64,000 nucleotides of DNA from positions 2,466,001 to 2,530,000 of the forward strand of contig CAHIKZ030000125.1 in assembly GCA_903632075.3 (NCBI GenBank). The letters run 5' to 3'. The stretch is from Acanthosepion pharaonis (Eukaryota > Mollusca > Cephalopoda > Sepiida > Sepiidae). How positions within the stretch are numbered: the first letter of the stretch is position 1; every line of letters begins with the position of its first letter. Both the position numbers and the translations under genes were made by a program. The notes below the pieces were generated by a model. That model worked only from the letters and a program-made list of their open reading frames with translations, was not told where the DNA came from and did not search any database. Of the stretch, positions 47,090 through 57,820 are shown piece by piece.

Positions 47090-47840
47090 TCTATTTAAAA
47101 TATACACATACAGAAAAATTGTGTTGACCACAAATGCAGATACTGTAGTAAATATTCAGAAACAATTGACATTGTATTTAATTAATGTGATGACTTAATT
47201 AGAATATATTGAAACCTTGTTTGTATGGTGGGCATGAGAGTCCTTTGCAGAATCTGAAAGATTATTTACTACTAAACAGCTATTTAACTTAAATATACGC
47301 AATTGTGATTGAATCCACAAAATAATACATGGGAAACACTACAAGTTTTGACAACAACCTTCTTAATTTACTTTCACGCCATCATCAATATTATATCATC
47401 CTCACCGTTTTTTTCTCATTAGATATTATCTCTCAGAATAATTTATATATATATCTTGCTTGTTCTATATTTTCCTATCCTCATCACCAGTATCACTATC
47501 ATTATCACGATTAAATGATTTCTAAATTTTATTACAATTTGATTTATTAATCCTCTACTGCGTAACTTCCACTACTATGTCAAGTATGCGTCAATGTATG
47601 TAGTTTTTTATACATCCCTAGTGGAACCACAGCAAAGGATTTATGCTTAACAAATTAACGAGATTATCTATTTGTGATGATCTTTTTAATAACCTCTATT
47701 TCTACTGCTCATATATTATGGACTGGACTTGCTGCAGAGAAATGAAATAAGGATTAATGAAATGCATCATAATATCATCCGCATAATATCCCATATTTTA
47801 CAGCTGTTAAAGGAATTTTCCATGAAGAAAAATCGTGCTA
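47090..47840. other. AT-rich stretch, no gene recognised
   Basis: No motif recognised before the LINE tail. Confidence 0.5.
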
Positions 47841-47859
47841 ATATAGCAGGCGTTCATAT

Positions 47860-48389
47860 GACTAAGAAGAATTCTAAAGCCCCCTCTGTTCGCCTTAATG
47901 TCCTCGACAAGATCCAGAGACGGATAAGCAATGTGGTTGGTTCAGCTCTGGCATCTCGTCTTCAGTCACTCTATCACAGACAGCCCGTCGCCTCCCTCTG
48001 AATTTTCTAAAAAATACTTTCACGGTAACTGCTCCGACGAGCTACTTTCACTAGTTCCCAGACTGCATGAATTTAAGCATGCTAGTAGGCTGACATCACG
48101 GCCACGCCCTTTCACTGTCGAAATGGTTAAATGTGGCTGTCACTTCTACTCCAATAGCTTCATGTCTCGCACCTCCCGTCTGTGGAATTCCCTTTTTATT
48201 ACTTGTTTGCCTGATAGCTATAATCTCCAACTATTCAAATATAATGTCAATCGACATCTCCAGATGCCCTGAACTATCCCGTGCTATTTTCTTCATCCTT
48301 TCCTCCCTCACTTCTCTTTACTCTCGGTCCCACTCTGTAACACCCTGCTTTCTATTGGCATCTCGCCTTTCTTGGGGTGAAATGCTCAA

Positions 48390-48390
<1 letters not shown>
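47860..48390 (+). pseudogene. Jockey-like LINE, 3' end with tail
   Basis: Starts within the C-terminal tail: RLNVLDKIQRRISNVVGSAL, ASRLQSLYHRQPVASL, a frameshift near 47,995, then FHGNCSDELLSLVPRLHEFK, RPFTVEMVKCGCHFYSNSFM, SRTSRLWNSLF, SYNLQLFKYNVNRHLQM and a stop at 48,270. About 120 bases of 3' UTR (ending CTTGGGGTGAAATGCTCAAT) run directly into a (TATC)n tract. This is the only copy in the window with an apparent natural 3' end, which suggests the element ends in a microsatellite-like tail. 5' truncation is typical of target-primed insertion. Confidence 0.88.

Positions 48391-48474
<84 letters not shown>
48391..48474. repeat. (TATC)n-(TA)n at the LINE 3' end
   Basis: TATC units at 48,391-48,431, then pure TA to 48,474. 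Confidence 0.95.
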
Positions 48475-48478
<4 letters not shown>

Positions 48479-48838
48479 CCCAAGTCAATTAGTTGGTGCA
48501 TAATTATGGACATATAAATATTTATAATGTATATCTGCATCTTCTTGCACAGTAGTTGTGGCAGTTACTATTTGCTCTGGGAACTTTAGATACCCTTAAA
48601 TTGACTCTATAAAAGAAAAGCTCAAATGCTTATTCTCCTTGCAGATAAACCTATTCCGCAGAAAAACTTAGAAATATCTCTCTCTCTCTCTCCATTTATA
48701 TGTATCAACAGATTTTTATTGCATTGTTATATAATTATATGCACGTCTCTGGATGTATTTGTACATATATTCATCAAACTGCCACTTAAATTTGAATGTT
48801 CTCTTTTATCCATTACCTCACCATAGCAATGTTTATTA

Positions 48839-48857
48839 ATATCTATCTATCTATCTA

Positions 48858-48888
<31 letters not shown>
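48839..48888. repeat. (TATC)n microsatellite
   Basis: TATC tetranucleotide repeat with one TATATC slip. Confidence 0.95.
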
Positions 48889-49089
48889 GTCTATCCAAAT
48901 CTGTCATTATCTATTCCTTTTTTTCTATGTCTATACTCTTCTCTCTGTTGATATGTCTTTGTATGTATTCTATGTAAAAGCCTCTTTATGACTATCTGTG
49001 TATTTTTAATCAATTTCACACCATTAAAACCAGTAAAGCCATTAAAACACAATGGGTTAATGCGGTGCAGAATAATTAGAAACAAAATT

Positions 49090-49308
49090 ATTACTAATGA
49101 GTGGGAAGAGAAAAGAGTAACCAGGAGAACACTAGATAGCGATGGAAATTGTATTTAAAGTTTTGAAGATTAAAGTTGATTGGAATGCATAGAGCCGGAA
49201 TGGATTTCCCCAAGCAAGGCTACGAATAGCGGTAAGCTCTTCAGGAAAATTAACATGAAAACATTTTTAGAAAAGACATAGAGAGAGGCAACCTTATGGC
49301 GGTGGTTA
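49090..49308 (-). pseudogene. Very old jockey-like LINE fragment
   Basis: The plus strand parallels the antisense of the 14.1-14.3 kb LINE: TATTTAAAGTTTTGAAGAT versus CATTTAAGAGTTTCGACAGT, GCATAGAGCCGGAATGGAT, CTCTTCAGGAAAATTAACAT versus CTCCTCGGAGCAATTGCCAT, then AGACATAGAGAGAGGCAAC versus AGACAGAGAGAGGCGACG. No frame survives. It ends at a (TCTA)n tract. Confidence 0.6.
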
Positions 49309-49309
49309 A

Positions 49310-49318
49310 ATCTGTCTG

Positions 49319-49362
<44 letters not shown>
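49310..49362. repeat. (TCTA)n microsatellite
   Basis: About 12 TCTA units beside the decayed LINE fragment. Confidence 0.95.
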
Positions 49363-49959
49363 AACTGGGAAAATGTTTCCTCCTGCATAGATTTTAATAT
49401 ATATTTTTACATAGCTTCGCATCAACCTAAGTCAATTAAAACTTATAAAGTATGAAAAGCATCTCAAGTCCATAACTAACAACAAACTGATATTTAGATG
49501 AAATATCATTGGCATGCCAACAATAACATAACGGATTTTAAACGTTCGGAAAATATTTTTTTAATTAATCTTTATAATTTATCGATAGACAGAAAACAAA
49601 AATATGTCCATTGTATTATTTCGTAATCGATAAATATCATTTATTTTTGAATATTTTCTTAGATCTAAACCTATTCTTTTACGAAATATAAATGTATAAG
49701 GAATCAATCAATAAGGAAAATTTAAGGAAATACTGCTTACAAAGACGTAAAAAAAAGAGGAAACTCATTTCGGAATCATTTCTTATTTTATGGAAAGTAA
49801 TAAATTCGATTAAAGTATATCTGGATTATTTCTCTTAAATGATTACATAGAATAAATAAAATATTTATTTATTATTGTATTTCTGGAAATAGTTTTAAAA
49901 GCTATCCCACGATAGTTCAAAAATTAAAGTAAATTGAAATTAAATCCACATAAACTGAT

Positions 49960-50240
49960 ATTCTTCTTCTATGTGTTTTGTTCTTTGAAGACGTTGACCA
50001 TTATGCATCTCCACAATATCATGTCCTTTGTAGTTCTTAATAAATTAAATCATTATGTAATCTATCCAAAACATTACTTCTTCCATTCATTTACTTTAGC
50101 TCTGGAGAAATCTTATGCTTTGTTTTTTTCCTGTCCCACTTGCCATCTCTTTTTCCAATGAGTATCAACTTTTCCAGGTCCTCTTTCCTCACTATGTACC
50201 CCAGAAATTACAATTTTCTCTTTCTAAAATTATGTATATA
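49960..50240 (-). pseudogene. RTE-like LINE, C-terminal remnant
   Basis: Minus strand: NFWG---V-RKEDLEKLILIG, KRDGKWDRKKTKHKIS, a stop, then LRTTKDMILWRCIMVNV in another frame. RTE-type elements end with FLGH-MR-EGLE-L-LTG-IEGKR-RGR followed by RATRDR-LWR-MI-HV, so order and spacing fit. Frameshifts and stops are present. Confidence 0.7.
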
Positions 50241-50449
50241 TCCTCTTTGTTATCATTTTCTCTAAACTTCGTCTTTGCTCCTATATCCGGTCTGTGCTAT
50301 TCACTGCACCCTTTGGTTGAATCACATATCTCATCTTCTTCATCCGTGCGGATTTTGTCCAGCATTAACTGCACTATAGGAGGACTGATATTACGTAACA
50401 GTTTGGTCAAACATATGCTGTGTTAAGTACCTAGGAGAATATAAATTTG

Positions 50450-51560
50450 CATCAATGCCACTAAAATTAATATGAAATTCTAGAGTTTAACAACGCAAAG
50501 GAAAAGACAGGGACACTAGTACTATTGTACTTTCTCTAAGAACAAACGAGAGTTTTGACATGATCATTTGAAAATTGTTTATTGAAATAAGGAAACATTT
50601 GCACTTTTTACATATAAAATTCTGGTGATTAAATAGATTGTATTTGTTTTTAACCAAGTATTTTTCTTCAGTTAATTTTATCCAAAGTTTAATATTTTAT
50701 GATTTTTCTTGGTCTTGTGTATTTATTATAAATACAAAAGGGTTAGTGAAGAAGAATTAAAATCCGGCTTTTTCTCAAAGAAAGTGCATATTACATCTTA
50801 AAATCATATATTGTGCAACACGTTTCAGGTGATAAAATATATACCGCTGCATTGAAGGAGGGATTGACCTGTAATTAAAATATTTATCCATGTATTTTTG
50901 CTTTATCTGTAAAATGAAAGTTTGCCGATATATATAACCACAAATATGTGTATATATACATAGGAATCTATGGATTCATTTATACGGATTTAAATGTTTG
51001 CGAAATGTTTCAACGAAATGTTACGTGAGGATTCCACGTTTGTTCCGAACCTAGCCAAACTCTGCAGCCCACTTAGGTAGGGTTAACCCTCTCCGAATGA
51101 TATTCAGATTTATTATCTTGATGAAAGTTCGATTGTCACCTATCTACTAATCTAGTCACTGCATTGAAATTTTTATTGCTTTATATGTATTTTACGCTAT
51201 TACCAAAATGACTCCCTATGAATCATATACAATTGTTGCACGAAATGTTCAAAACCAGGGAAATATAACATGTGTACGATGTACACATTTCTGGGTTTTA
51301 CATTTATGAATAGAATTATGTGTATTTTGCGAAATTATGGTTCAAAAACTTTCTGACTTGTTTTCAAGACTAAGTTAATCTAGTAAGTATAATAGGTTAT
51401 AATGGTATGTGTATACTTAATGCACTATTTGAGGATTACTAACATATGCAACATAAAGTCATGGAAGATTAAAATCAATAAAATAAAGGGTGTTTAATTG
51501 AAACGGATTAAGGTCAGCAGTAAATAAATCAGTATTATTGGGGAAAAATTAATTATTTCT
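50450..51560. other. AT-rich stretch, no gene recognised
   Basis: No motif recognised. Confidence 0.5.
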
Positions 51561-51589
51561 CTATTTGATCATGTTATTTAAGTCATGGC

Positions 51590-51950
51590 AATTATGGGGG
51601 AAAAATAATATCGCCCAAATGTCCGACAAGGCTTCGGCGGAACACCTCCACTCGATGATTAAAATTTCTGATGACGTCTGTGCATAGTTGCTTCTCGATC
51701 TCACCAATCTGCCTTATTATCTTATCCTTCAGCTGTTGAATTCTTGTTGTCTTGTTGGCAAAGACCTTGCTTTTGAGATGACTCCCAAAAATATTTCAAA
51801 GAAAAATTAAAGGCGTCAGGTCGCACGATCGTGCTGGCCAATTAACTTCGCTTTTTCGAGATGTGATGCTACCGAGAAACATCTCATTCAAATTCTGATT
51901 GAAGGTTTATTTTCGTAATAGGCTGCGATAACTTTAACACGTTGTTTCAT
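51590..51950 (-). pseudogene. Mariner-like transposase, internally deleted (second family)
   Basis: Minus strand. The N-terminus KQRVKVIAAYYENKPSI (about 51,942-51,890) is the start of the DNA-binding domain of a mariner-type transposase. After about 30 bases of unclear sequence it is followed by the C-terminal catalytic part NWPARSCDLTPL (51,842 on), then LKSKVFANKT, IQQLKDKIIRQIGEIEKQLC and NFNHRVEVFRRSLVGHLGDI. WP-RSCDLTPLDFFLWG is the family block with the last acidic residue; the FFLWG part is disrupted. About two thirds of the protein is deleted, so this is a MITE-like derivative. It differs from the 36.4 kb family. Confidence 0.82.
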
Positions 51951-51985
51951 TGTTAAACATTCCAAGGTTGAAATTTATATATATG

Positions 51986-51992
<7 letters not shown>

Positions 51993-52046
<54 letters not shown>
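51993..52046. repeat. (TA)n microsatellite
   Basis: TA repeat directly left of the Penelope-like 3' end. Confidence 0.95.
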
Positions 52047-52049
<3 letters not shown>

Positions 52050-52085
52050 TTAAAAACTAGGAAACCATTGATTTTAATATTAAAA

Positions 52086-52124
52086 GTCTCTAGAGCCCTT
52101 TCAGCCAACATCTCATCAGGAGAC
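52086..52124 (-). ncRNA. Hammerhead-ribozyme-like motif in PLE 3' UTR
   Basis: Minus strand: stem I strand GTCTC (52,124-52,120), intact core CTGATGA (52,119-52,113), GATGTTGGCT in the stem II position, intact core GAAA (52,102-52,099), a minimal stem III GGGCTC, cleavage dinucleotide TA (52,092-52,091), and stem I partner GAGAC (52,090-52,086). All invariant core bases are kept. Stem II hardly pairs, so activity is doubtful. Very short stem III is a known trait of PLE hammerheads. Confidence 0.6.
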
Positions 52125-52259
52125 AATCGTTGGATTAAGGAAATGAATAATAGCGATATTGAAGAGCAAAAAAAAAGGGGAAACACACTAAAATAACGAA
52201 CAAGTCTATATACTTGTAACGAGGGAAGGGTTATCGTGTAAATAAATAGCGAGGGACAG

Positions 52260-52565
52260 TTAAAATAAAATATCCACCAACAGATTTAGAGACCTTATAA
52301 ATTCTTTCTGCCGGCAGAGAGAAGGTTTTCTAAATCCTATACAGACCGATTCCAAAATCTTCAAATGATTATTGGAATCGGCTGTATGAATAATTCTAAA
52401 CCACTTTTTTTTATACAACTTGGCACAAGCTATATTCTCAACTAAATGTTGAGCAATAGCCGATTCCATATTCATGGGGGGAAGATAGCATATTCTATCT
52501 ATCTTACCAAGTCGTATTTTGGAAGGAACGTGCTGATTAATTCTAGTTTTAGTTTTTGTACCTCC
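52260..52565 (-). pseudogene. GIY-YIG endonuclease C-terminal part of a Penelope-like element
   Basis: Open minus-strand frame: RINQHVPSKIR (the R---H part of a GIY-YIG domain), SAIAQHLVENIACAKLY, FRIIHTADSNNHLKILESVC (carrying the conserved Glu), then FRKPSLCRQKEFIRSLNLLV and a stop. In PLEs this domain follows the reverse transcriptase and nicks the target DNA. The GIY and YIG strands proper are missing because the frame begins inside a (TA)n tract: only MFGGTK remains of the YVGRT-like region. The frame is otherwise undamaged, so the insertion is relatively young. Confidence 0.75.
52339..52387. repeat. Quasi-palindrome inside the GIY-YIG frame
   Basis: ATACAGACCGATTCCAA (52,339-52,355) and TTGGAATCGGCTGTAT (52,372-52,387) are complementary over 16 bp with one bulged A, spacer 16 bases. 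Confidence 0.9.
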
Positions 52566-52573
52566 AAACATTT

Positions 52574-52577
<4 letters not shown>

Positions 52578-52632
<55 letters not shown>

Positions 52633-52653
52633 TAGATAGATAGATAGATAGAT
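52578..52653. repeat. (TA)n-(GATA)n microsatellite
   Basis: Pure TA to 52,630, then GATA units to 52,653. Confidence 0.95.
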
Positions 52654-52989
52654 GTAAGTGCACAGCATAGGTAGATTGAAGAAGACAAGTAGGCATGCTA
52701 TCTATATGAGATTAAACATATTATGCACGATTTTAAGAATAGAACCACGGGCAACATGATTAAAACAAATGTATAGAAATAATTCGGTCGATTTCGCTCG
52801 GAACTACTTGAGACTATCTCGCCAACCATAAAATCCCTCCTCAAATTTCGATGCTCATTTGGTTGGCAGTCTGTAGGATAACAGAGTTGTTCCATTTAGG
52901 TGGTAGGTGGGTGTCTATCTCGGCTTACCTCATAGCTAGGTGTCCACCATGGTACATCACATGCTTGTTCTTCATTTGCTCCCTATTAG

Positions 52990-53265
52990 TTTCCTGCTAA
53001 GCAAATACTGCGTTCGCGTAAGATTGTAGAAATAACAGGGGTGGGTACATAAAAATTTGACTTAACTTGATGTTGCCTTCTGAAGATGTTAATATAGCTC
53101 TCAGTATCCGAGTGTAGGTTCCATCAAGCTTGGATTGTATGGATTTAGTTAATATCCAGGCAGTGTAACAATGCTTTAGCACCGCATGTAGATTGACTCG
53201 AAAGAAGCTCCGCTTGAGGTTGTCTGTTAAATTAGATTTCCAGATTTCTACCATTTTATTCAAGG
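52990..53265 (-). pseudogene. Non-LTR retrotransposon RT fragment (clade unassigned)
   Basis: Minus strand open frame: MNKMVEIWKSNLTDNLKRSF, FRVNLHAVLKHCYTAWILTK, then KLDGTYTRILRAIL. In LINE reverse transcriptases the thumb region reads NK---IWKS-L---LK--FFRA-VES-LLYG---WTLTK followed by LDG-YTR-LR. It is cut to about 88 codons, and no catalytic motif is present. This family differs from the RTE-like and jockey-like copies elsewhere in the window. Confidence 0.75.
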
Positions 53266-53279
53266 CGGAACAGGCTTTA

Positions 53280-54450
53280 TGGGAATTTTCACATTTTTTT
53301 CCTTAAAGTTTATCTCTCTTCCTAAGTACGTAAATAATGCATTTAAATCAAGAGAAAAATACATCTAGATAATTATTAAACTGAAATTCTTCGTTTGTTT
53401 TGTGGCGATGCTTTTAGAAAATTAATATATTTTCCTCGTGTATTATTATGAAATTATATTAATATCAGTCAACATCAATGTTTTTATTTTTATTATCGTT
53501 CGTATTTGGAACAAGAAATATAAATTGTTTGGCAATACATACGATATTTTCTTATTGCTACTCAGAATAAAGAAAGGGAAATGACTTTTACAATGTATTG
53601 GTATTTTTTTTAACTTAAAGCACTAATTTGATTCAAAGTAACGCAATTCTCTTAACATTTTATCTTTCACTGATTGGAATAATTTCCTCGGCGCATTCGA
53701 CTGGATTTAATCTGCTAATGTGTTTTTTTTTTATTTCACGTCGTCGAGGGTACATCGCCTTTTTTCTTTTCAGTTCATATTCAAAACAAGGGAAGGAAAG
53801 ATTGTCACATTGAGCGACCTATTGTGAATAGTGTGGTTGTTGAATAACGATAATCCTGCAAGATTATATTCACATCAAAGAAACCAATCAACATACACAT
53901 GGCATTTTATCGCACCAGCCAACCTTCATAGGTGTGACAAAAATTGGCGTTTACCTGATATTTTACCGTTGTAAATATCGCACCATTTCCCCTCCCATAT
54001 TACAGACATAGAAAGAAACTATGTATAATTTGGAACGTGTTCTAATCGCAGTACACCTTTAAATAATTTATATACTTTATATATAAATACTTTATATATA
54101 CTTTATACTTAAATAAATATATAAATACTTTAGATATACCTTATATATAAATATATATAAATATTTTATGTATACTTTATATACACTGTAAAGAAACTAA
54201 GGTATTCAACACAAAAGTTATTTATTTTTAAATCATTTAAATTTCGATTGCATCTTCTGCATGAGAAACCAAAACGCTGAGATAAATTAAAAATGCCACA
54301 TAAAACTTAAATTGTAGTACTTTTAAAAAAATTCTTTAGCATTTCAAGTTTTGAAGTTATGTAAAATCGTGTTTGTTTAAAAAGTATCATTTCACAACAT
54401 GTTTTTCTTTTTAATTACCAAATGTCTCCACTCAAACCCTGAAATTGTAT
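53280..54450. other. AT-rich stretch, no gene recognised
   Basis: Contains a degenerate TATAAATACTTTATATA array at about 54,065-54,182. Nothing else recognised. Confidence 0.5.
54065..54182. repeat. Degenerate TACTTTATATA minisatellite
   Basis: Repeated ATACTTTATATA and ATAAATACTTTA strings in an irregular array of about 118 bases. Confidence 0.75.
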
Positions 54451-54467
54451 TTACTAATAGCAGAATT

Positions 54468-54486
54468 ACCCGGCGTTTCCCGGTGT
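54468..54486 (-). repeat. Helitron 3'-terminal hairpin
   Basis: Minus strand ACCGGGAAACGCCGGGTAAT: two CCGG blocks able to pair around a 6-base loop, about 12 bases before TGCTATTAG. Animal Helitrons typically end in a GC-rich hairpin followed by a CTRR end; CTAT or CTATTAG here would be the altered terminus. Confidence 0.7.
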
Positions 54487-54799
54487 GAAATAACCTATTG
54501 CATAAAAACGTATGCATTTTATAAATGTCTTTATTAACACAAAAACGTAGCACAAGTGAATGCACAGCAGTTCAAATAAAATATTCTAATTATCTTAAAC
54601 ATATTATTTTAATTGTAAAATTTAAAAATAAATATTACAATTCAATATTCTGAAAGCCCTAGATTATCAAACAAAACAAAAACATAAAAGAACATGAATA
54701 TATAATAATTCAAATACAAATTTCTTGTTATCCGGCAACTTTTTTATAATTTATTAAAGTATGTAAACAAAACAATTCAAATACAATTTTCTAAAATGA

Positions 54800-56005
54800 T
54801 TCTAATATGAGAACAGAATAAATGGTCAGGAAAATTTAGAATGGCCATTGAAATAAACAATTGCTCATGAGAAACGCATAGTTCTTCATAGTGTTTGCTA
54901 AAAACTAATAGAAATTGGAATTTATTTATTTGCAAAGCATAGTTTCAGTGAAAACTGCAATCTCTTCAAAGTAATTGTTACATCAGGTCGGATCGAAGGT
55001 ATTCTTGGGAAGAAATCATCTTATCCTTTACTATATCCGGATAGAATGGTTGCTTTAATAATATGTGGCATCATTATCTTAAATAAAAATCTTGTTCCAT
55101 TACAGAATTTTGGTGGATATGGATGTCTTAATAACATTATAGTAGCAACAAATTTGAGATCTAATTTGTGAGGTGATTGTCCAGTCGACCCTAATGAGTT
55201 CAAAAGCTCAGATGGATAAGTCACTGACAGTGAATGGTATACAACCGCCTCAATGGACTTAGAAGAGTGACATTTTCTTTGGCCGATTTTGAAATGTCCG
55301 AAGATAATGGCGTTCAGAGTAATATCATTTGGAGCCATAACACCTCTCTCGCGTAACTATTTGTTATTCTGATAATAATGGGAAGACTTTGGTCATTAAT
55401 TCTTTGCCAGACTGCACCAGCGGTTCTTATTGGTGACAGGTTTAAGCAAGCCTCATTGTTCGCAAGTGCTCGTCCTTCACCAAAAAATAATAATATTTTT
55501 GTAAATTCTCAAGATAGTCGATCATTAAACATAACAGTTCATATTTGTTTTCAGTTTTATGGTTTTGATATGTTACCAAGGTCTGGAAGATTTCAATCAT
55601 ATTTGAATTAGTTCAGCTTTTCTTCCTTATGGTATACCTAAAAGAATTTGCTTGAAATCTCCTGACAAAACTACGGTGATTCTTATATCTCTTAACATTT
55701 CACCAATCGTCCAAAAGCTCTATCACACAATCTGGCCAACTTGTCTTATAACGTCTATAATCCCAGAGGTTGTGCTAATGTAGTCGAGTGGATTTTCATT
55801 CGTATAAATGTCACGTGGATGTCTGAATGCGCCATGAACAGCTCTAATCACTGGTATTGACGTGTCAGCAATTCAAGATGATGAAGCAAGTTCAATTCTA
55901 GATTCTTTTCTGAGTTTGGCCAGAATCAAAAATGTTATAAAAGTTTTCCCAGTTCCATCTGGAGCACCAAGGAACATGCCCGATTTCTGGTAACTGAATA
56001 TTTCA
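54800..56005 (-). pseudogene. Pif1-type helicase domain of the Helitron
   Basis: The helicase unwinds DNA during rolling-circle transposition. Minus-strand blocks in order: FLGAPDGTGKTFITFLILAK (Walker A; the usual GGTGKT has one Gly to Asp change at the P position) near 55,965; RAVHGAFRHPRDIY near 55,825; AFGRLVKMLRDIRITVVLSG then DFKQILLGIP (motif III region) near 55,690; an open stretch 55,338-55,021 with YPSELLNSLGSTGQSPHKLD and LKFVATIMLLRHPYPPKFCN; then FFPRIPSIRPD and LKRLQFSLKLCFA near 54,960; and CVSHEQLFISMAI near 54,860, matching CFSHGQLYVACSR. Frames change between blocks and several stops occur. Transposon-encoded, not the host PIF1 gene. Confidence 0.87.
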
Positions 56006-57099
56006 GTGATGGTGTAATAGTCCACTTGTTAGATATAATTGATTATATCTATAATTTTGAATATATTCATCCGCCTTGCAATATATGAGGTTTTTCTCGG
56101 TTATTGGTTGTTAATCTGCTACCTGCACATCTGACAACCTGTGGAAGTCCATACCTTCGTATCACTTCCGATTCTATGGCCGAAATTTGATATTCAATAT
56201 CGATCATTGCAGAATAAACATTTTCATGACAGCAATTAAAAACAATAACATGGTATTTCAAATGTGCCTGATGGATAAAGTCCTCATAGAGATTATCATT
56301 GAATTTATTACTAAAGCTTTGAGGTTTGATGACTCCACTTTTTTGTAACTCTAGGACGCAAACCATCAAGTAAAGTTAAACCACTACTAATCATGGGTAT
56401 ACCATACCCAATTTTGAAAATATCAACAAAAAATAAATAAATAAATAAATATAAGTCATTATTTGAAATATTTTACATGCAGCACTTCAAACTTTTTACT
56501 TTGAGTTAACATTAACAGGAACTGAAAAAAAAATACTATGTAGGTAAGAAATTAAGGTACTGAAAATTTGTTTTTCGAAATAGGAAAATTTGCGCTGGGT
56601 ATTATATACACATGGTTAGTGTTCTAGGATTAATAAGGAGACAAAAAGAGATATAATACATTTTGCAGTATGGGACACTGAATCCTCTTAGATTTTTACA
56701 TCCCACACACTATCATCCTCGAACGTTCGTCTGTTAGAGCATGCTTCTCTGTAATTCGTGTAAACAATACTATCAACTTTCTGAAGGTCCTCAAAAGAGA
56801 GTGGACCTTGACCTTCATGTAACAACATTCATAAATAAATACTTTCCTGCTGATTTGGATACACGACAAAGTATGCTATCAAATCTTCCAATGTTCCAAT
56901 GCTTAATTAATTTATACCATGTATAATGTAATGCGACCTGATGATTATATAATGTTGTAACAAGTGAATCATTTGAACACAGATTGAAAAAAAGCTTTCA
57001 TATTTGTTACTCTTGGATTCCTTGCTGTTCTCCAGGTAACTGAGGTGTAAAATTAATTCCGTCTCCATTTTCTATATGTACTATAAAATTGTTGGCAAG

Positions 57100-57820
57100 C
57101 TAAATACCTTTCATGAAGGGAGAAACTGAATATCCTCCAAAAATATTAATTTCAACGGATTTATCGACCTTGCTGCTAATTACTGACTTCATCTGGATTA
57201 TTTTTGATTTGGTTAGCATATGATTTTTTTTTGCATATTTGCATACGTACATGGATTTTATAGAATTGCAAAATGTTGCATCATGTTTAGGTTCATTCTT
57301 TATGCGTCTGATATACATCTTCACCAGTCTGTGATGCTTGCAAGAAAACTCTTGAATATATCTTGGTACACATCTTGTCTTTCTCACAGAGATAATTTCT
57401 ACTTATTGCAATACATGGTCCCTAGGCCATGTGTGGTTTCAGTAATTCATATAGTGATCTGACTTCAGCTGAAACAATGGGTTCATTTTGAACGGAATGA
57501 TATTTCTTCATCAAACAAATTAAAATGTGAGCATTACGTAACCCATATTTTTTACCACTCTATAGTGTCCATACTCATGTAAATCGACCAGTTACTATAT
57601 CGTCTGTGAGTAACTTCTTCATTGGGATTACTTTCAGCATAAACACCCTGAATATAAGATCATGTCTATAAACATGCGACTGTCCTGAAAACAGATCATT
57701 TCGAATTTCTTACCGTTTTGGATTGCAAGAGAAACTTATTAATAAATCTGGGTTGACATATTGTCTAATATAATTCATTGTATTTTGTGTTCTATCATTC
57801 ATATAGCATGGGTTTCCATA
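57100..57820 (-). pseudogene. Helitron Rep nuclease domain (HUH)
   Basis: Minus strand: QFYGNPCYMNDRTQNTMNYI then RQYVNPDLLISFSCNPK near 57,800-57,700 (Rep entry motif, family form FGRPDLFITFTCNP-W), FSGQSHVYRHDLIFRVF near 57,670, and GLRNAHILICLMKK at about 57,543-57,505. The last is the HUH motif, family form LPHAHIL, but its first His is Asn here (codon at 57,533-57,535). Further on, FCNSIKSMYVCKYAKKN (near 57,290) keeps both tyrosines of the YxxKY active-site block, then an HIENGDGINF stretch matches HLENGQRVYF. Loss of a metal-binding His would abolish nicking even without the stop codons. Confidence 0.85.

Larger units (their letters stand above)
52047..52577 (-). mobile_element. Penelope-like element 3' end inserted between (TA)n tracts
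   Basis: A 530-bp block, minus strand, whose both borders are (TA)n (51,993-52,046 and 52,578-52,630). It contains the C-terminal half of a GIY-YIG endonuclease frame, a 3' UTR, and a hammerhead motif near the 3' end. The bracketing suggests a 5'-truncated PLE inserted in one long TA tract, so the TA arrays are the split target. Confidence 0.75.

Noticed and set aside
52080..52140. 52.1 kb hammerhead as certainly active
   Set aside because: The sequence between the cores forms almost no stem II, so only the motif, not activity, can be claimed.
54800..56005. Host PIF1 DNA helicase gene
   Set aside because: The helicase blocks lie downstream of a Rep domain and upstream of a Helitron 3' hairpin and are broken by stops; this is transposon debris.
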